Part shown: piece after piece, positions 58,824 through 61,150 of the stretch
How positions within the stretch are numbered: position 1 is the stretch's first letter
Layout of the letters: every line of letters starts with the position of its first letter
Source: JAWXCM01 sp034408745
Lineage (GTDB): Bacteria > Acidobacteriota > Terriglobia > Bryobacterales > Bryobacteraceae
Length of the DNA stretch: 61,150 bases
Direction: 5' to 3'
NCBI GenBank assembly: GCA_034408745.1
Contig: JAWXCM010000097.1
Location: 1-61,150, forward strand
The notes under the pieces: generated by a model
Told to the model about the DNA's origin: nothing
The model's database searches: none
What the model saw: only the letters and a program-made list of their open reading frames with translations
Made by a program: the position numbers and the translations under genes

Positions 58824-58904
58824 CAACTGCATGTTGCTTTTCGAGTATGACAGCCTTATGTTAAGCTGTAGTTGCTTCCCATGGCCCGCGCCTTTGCAAC
58901 CCGG

Positions 58905-58976
58905 TCCTCGGAAACATCAATCCCCACGGAGTAGAAAACACACTATAGAATGAGTTGCACCGTTTTCCTCGGAAAC
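58905..58976 (+). repeat. 11-base direct repeat flanking the RRM gene start
   Basis: TCCTCGGAAAC occurs at 58905-58915 in the leader and at 58966-58976 inside the early coding region of the RNA-binding protein, 61 bases apart. Two copies around the start codon of an RNA-binding protein gene could be an autoregulatory site. Confidence 0.35.
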
Positions 58977-59420
58977 CTGCCGACCTGGGTGACCGCAGAC
59001 GATATCAAGTCCTGGCTAGGCGCCGAGAATTTGGTAGTCGATTCGATCAAGGTCATCCGCAACCCCGAAACTCAGGAATCCAAAGGCTTCGCTTTTATCG
59101 AAGCTCCGAACGGCGAGGAGATGCAGTCGATCATCCGCCGATTTGACCGTGCCCCGCTGGAAGACCGCCTTCTTCGCGCCAACCCTGCTCAGCCGCCGCG
59201 CGGCAAGGTTGGGGGTCCCGCGGTGAAGCCCGGTGTCACCGCACCGGCCGCAGCCGCCGGTGGTCCGCCCGCCGTCTCTGCTACTGGCCCGACTCCGACT
59301 CCGACTCGGGAACGCCGTCCTGCTGGCGCTGGCGCCGGGGCGGGAAAGAGCCGCAGCGGTGGTAAACGCGGAGCGCACTCACAGAGCGCATTCGCAGAAG
59401 AACTGGCGAAAGCCCTGTAA
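58950..59420 (+). CDS. RRM-domain RNA-binding protein
   Basis: A 156-residue protein with one RNA recognition motif (residues about 1-80): RNP2 is VFLGNL and RNP1 is KGFAFIEA, with conserved aromatic residues. A flexible Gly/Pro/Ala/Arg-rich tail follows (TPTPTRERRPAGAGAGAGKS), ending in a helical SQSAFAEELAKAL. The layout resembles the cold-induced RNA-binding Rbp proteins of cyanobacteria and Acidobacteria. It lies alone between an MFS transporter and a convergent gene. The upstream 126 bases hold the repeat noted separately and no clear promoter. Confidence 0.9.
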   Translation: MSCTVFLGNLPTWVTADDIKSWLGAENLVVDSIKVIRNPETQESKGFAFIEAPNGEEMQSIIRRFDRAPLEDRLLRANPAQPPRGKVGGPAVKPGVTAPAAAAGGPPAVSATGPTPTPTRERRPAGAGAGAGKSRSGGKRGAHSQSAFAEELAKAL

Positions 59421-59456
59421 ACCCTAAGACCGTGTACATCGTGAACGTCCACCCAG

Positions 59457-59491
59457 GCCGGCGACCTGAATAAGAAATAGTTGCCGGCTTT
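59457..59491 (+). terminator. Hairpin after the RRM gene
   Basis: GCCGGCGAC (59457-59465) pairs with GTTGCCGGC (59480-59488), with one G-U pair and a 14-base loop, followed by TTTCCTCC. It lies 37 bases after the stop and between convergent genes, so it could terminate the RRM transcript. Confidence 0.5.
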
Positions 59492-59524
59492 CCTCCCCGC
59501 TTCCCTTCCCCTCCGTCTATCCTC

Positions 59525-61150
59525 TTATCGCGATCCGGAAGGCCGCCGCGTGAGATCCATGTCCAGTGCCGCACCCTCTGCAACCGATACGGTCTGCAAC
59601 AGCATCGCCTCATCCGGCACGTTCCCCTCGTACACTTTGTAGCTTCCGGGCGCGAGCCCCTGCATCTGAAAGTTGCCCTGCGGGTCCGCGTGGGCAAAGT
59701 TTCCGCCGCCAAAACGCGGGTCCATGCCGTCTCTCACGAACACGTACATCAGACCCGGATTGCCCCTGCCCTTCACGCTGGCTGTCCGGGTGCTGACGAT
59801 CACACGGATCGGTCCCGCCACACCGTTCGTCGTGTCCAGAGTCTGACCAGGCAGCGGCTGCCCGCCCACCTCAATGGCACGCAGATAAATACCAGGCCCA
59901 AATACCTGGATCCGCCATATCCCGGCTGGTGTGTTCTTCATCACAAAGCTCCCGTCAGGCTGCATCTCGACGCGCGGCGGAGGGGCGCCACTCGACTGCT
60001 CGTCCGGCATCGTCTGCACCTGCACCTGCTGCGGAGGAACCGCGCGGTCCCCTTCAATCACCACCATTCCCGGAATATCGACCGCTTTCTGCAGAACAAG
60101 GTTTACCTGTAAAGACCTGTCCGTGACTTCAATCGGCAGCCTCGCGTTCAACGTCGGAGTGTTCGAGTCTGTTGCATGCTGAATGGCGGACAACACGTGG
60201 CTTCCCGGAAACACGTTCTGTATCTCGAAGGTGCCAGTCGCCGGATCCACGCGCCCACCTCGGAATGCAAAGCCGAATCGCTCCTTCGGATTGCTCAGCA
60301 CAACGGAGAGGTTCCGGTTGCCCGACGTCTCAAAGCCACTGAGCTTCCCCGATACGCTGAACACGCGCGCGGGCTTGAGCTGGAAGTCGACCCCGGTGCG
60401 CTCCACGCCCGGCGCAAACTCGAGCGGTGTCGCCGCGGCCGCGTCGGCCGATTGCGGGTAATACTGCACCGGATAGCTGAGGCTGGGCGGAGGCGGAGGG
60501 CCTGCGGAAAAGGGACGCGGCTGAAAAATCGGGCGCATGCACTGCGCAAACACCAGATACCTGCCGGCCGTAAATCCCCAGAGGCGGTATTCACCCCGCT
60601 CATTGCTGACCTCACTACTCATGCCGTTCATCCCTGCTGGTGAGCCTTCCGGAGCTCGCACTTGCGCCGAGCACCCGGCGATGGGGTCGCCATCCTCGTC
60701 TACAATGCGCCCCGTAAGCGATGCGGGAGGCACCAGCGCCACAGTCACGCGCGTGGTCTCCCCAGCTTTGACCTCTGTCTCCACGACTACTGGCCCGGTG
60801 CGCCCCACGGGGTAGCGTGTGTGAAACGCCTGAACCGCATAACGTCCAGGCGGCAGATCTCGAAGGACGAAGCTGCCGGAGGAGTCAGTGGTGGAAATCG
60901 AGGGCTGACCCATTCCGCCGCCCGACATCATCCCGCCCGGCATCAGGCCGCCGACTATCACGCCGTTGGTGCCTAACACCCCTGTCGACCGTACCGAGCC
61001 CATCCTGCTGGCGGGATTGAACCACGCCGTCCCACCTCCGCCGCCGCCTCCGCCGACGGCTGGAATCGCCGACATACCCACCTGCCCCCCGCGGGACATC
61101 ACCGTCAGCTGCGCCTTCCGAACCGGCGCCTGAGTGACGCTGTCCACCAC
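59525..61150 (-). CDS. Carboxypeptidase-regulatory-like domain protein (5' end outside window)
   Basis: At least 541 residues are visible; the N-terminus lies beyond 61150. The translation is a string of beta-sandwich modules. Carboxypeptidase-regulatory-like repeats are recognised at VDSVTQAPVRKAQLTVMS, SGSFVLRDLPPGRYAVQAFH, GRIVDEDGDPIAGCSAQV with RGEYRLWGFTAGRYLVF, and the C-terminal DPQGNFQMQGLAPGSYKVY. A Gly-rich, Met-rich loop (GGGGGGGG then MPGGMMSGGG) splits the first module. Such proteins are large exported adhesion or glycan-binding proteins in Acidobacteria. No catalytic domain is visible. Confidence 0.85.
   Translation of the reverse strand: MVDSVTQAPVRKAQLTVMSRGGQVGMSAIPAVGGGGGGGGTAWFNPASRMGSVRSTGVLGTNGVIVGGLMPGGMMSGGGMGQPSISTTDSSGSFVLRDLPPGRYAVQAFHTRYPVGRTGPVVVETEVKAGETTRVTVALVPPASLTGRIVDEDGDPIAGCSAQVRAPEGSPAGMNGMSSEVSNERGEYRLWGFTAGRYLVFAQCMRPIFQPRPFSAGPPPPPSLSYPVQYYPQSADAAAATPLEFAPGVERTGVDFQLKPARVFSVSGKLSGFETSGNRNLSVVLSNPKERFGFAFRGGRVDPATGTFEIQNVFPGSHVLSAIQHATDSNTPTLNARLPIEVTDRSLQVNLVLQKAVDIPGMVVIEGDRAVPPQQVQVQTMPDEQSSGAPPPRVEMQPDGSFVMKNTPAGIWRIQVFGPGIYLRAIEVGGQPLPGQTLDTTNGVAGPIRVIVSTRTASVKGRGNPGLMYVFVRDGMDPRFGGGNFAHADPQGNFQMQGLAPGSYKVYEGNVPDEAMLLQTVSVAEGAALDMDLTRRPSGSR

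Noticed and set aside
1..61150. CRISPR arrays, tRNA or rRNA genes, insertion sequences and attachment sites
   Set aside because: No regularly spaced repeats, cloverleaf sequence, rRNA signature, transposase or integrase was seen by reading; a covariance-model scan was not possible here.

Overview
The window reads as a stretch of chromosome from a GC-rich, flagellated, Gram-negative heterotroph, most likely an Acidobacteriota member of the Solibacter/Bryobacter group. The basis is indirect: Oar-like TonB-dependent receptors with carboxypeptidase-regulatory domains (one at each window edge plus two decayed copies), Tat-exported sugar and sulfatase enzymes, DUF4331 and PEP-CTERM proteins, an M2 peptidase, and tightly packed genes with many 4-base ATGA/GTGA overlaps. 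No 16S or other phylogenetic marker is present, so the taxonomic call is an inference. I saw no rRNA, tRNA, CRISPR array, insertion sequence or phage gene.

Layout. 1-2819: receptor C-terminus coupled to a sulfatase. 3004-6972: alcohol dehydrogenase remnant, FkbM methyltransferase, malQ. 6904-15813: flagellin region, with csrA-fliW facing fliC-fliD, followed by a small protein, a TPR/O-GlcNAc-transferase-like glycosyltransferase, a SPASM radical SAM enzyme, a 19-codon ORF and a B12-binding radical SAM enzyme. 15784-23569: housekeeping genes (murB, ggt, yqeY, a class V aminotransferase with serA). 23630-26772: three neighbouring decayed genes. 26769-35664: a complete bacterial microcompartment (BMC) locus. 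35686-41803: M2 peptidase, a heavily decayed receptor, small secreted and Tat-exported proteins, DUF2891 and a family 2 glycosyltransferase. 41790-44948: a fused flavoprotein/membrane ferredoxin and two small secreted proteins. 44955-49695: DUF167, two unknown envelope proteins, tldE and tldD. 49713-52164: LytTR regulator, LytS-type kinase and a TPR protein ending in a haem motif. 52285-57460: tesA, ybbA, ybbP and an HlyD-like adaptor. 57576-61150: MFS transporter, RRM protein and a carboxypeptidase-regulatory protein cut by the window edge.

The most notable system is the BMC locus. A class II (fuculose-phosphate type) aldolase, CoA-acylating aldehyde dehydrogenase, PduL and acetate kinase would convert a deoxysugar phosphate through lactaldehyde, lactyl-CoA and lactyl-phosphate to lactate plus ATP. 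This matches the logic of the planctomycete/verrucomicrobial (PVM) compartment. The shell set is three BMC-H, three BMC-P and one PduT-like BMC-T. The BMC-T has a candidate Fe-S cysteine and forms a divergent two-gene unit with a PduS-like flavo-Fe-S protein, which suggests electron export through the shell to recycle NADH inside.

The second system is the flagellar region. The FliW-CsrA-flagellin partner switch sits beside a candidate FlmG-like flagellin glycosyltransferase and two radical SAM enzymes, hinting at an elaborate flagellin modification. After counting gene remnants, no stretch longer than about 300 bases lacks a gene. The smaller gaps mostly hold hairpins or palindromes, listed individually; the 184 bases at 2820-3003 show nothing I can name.
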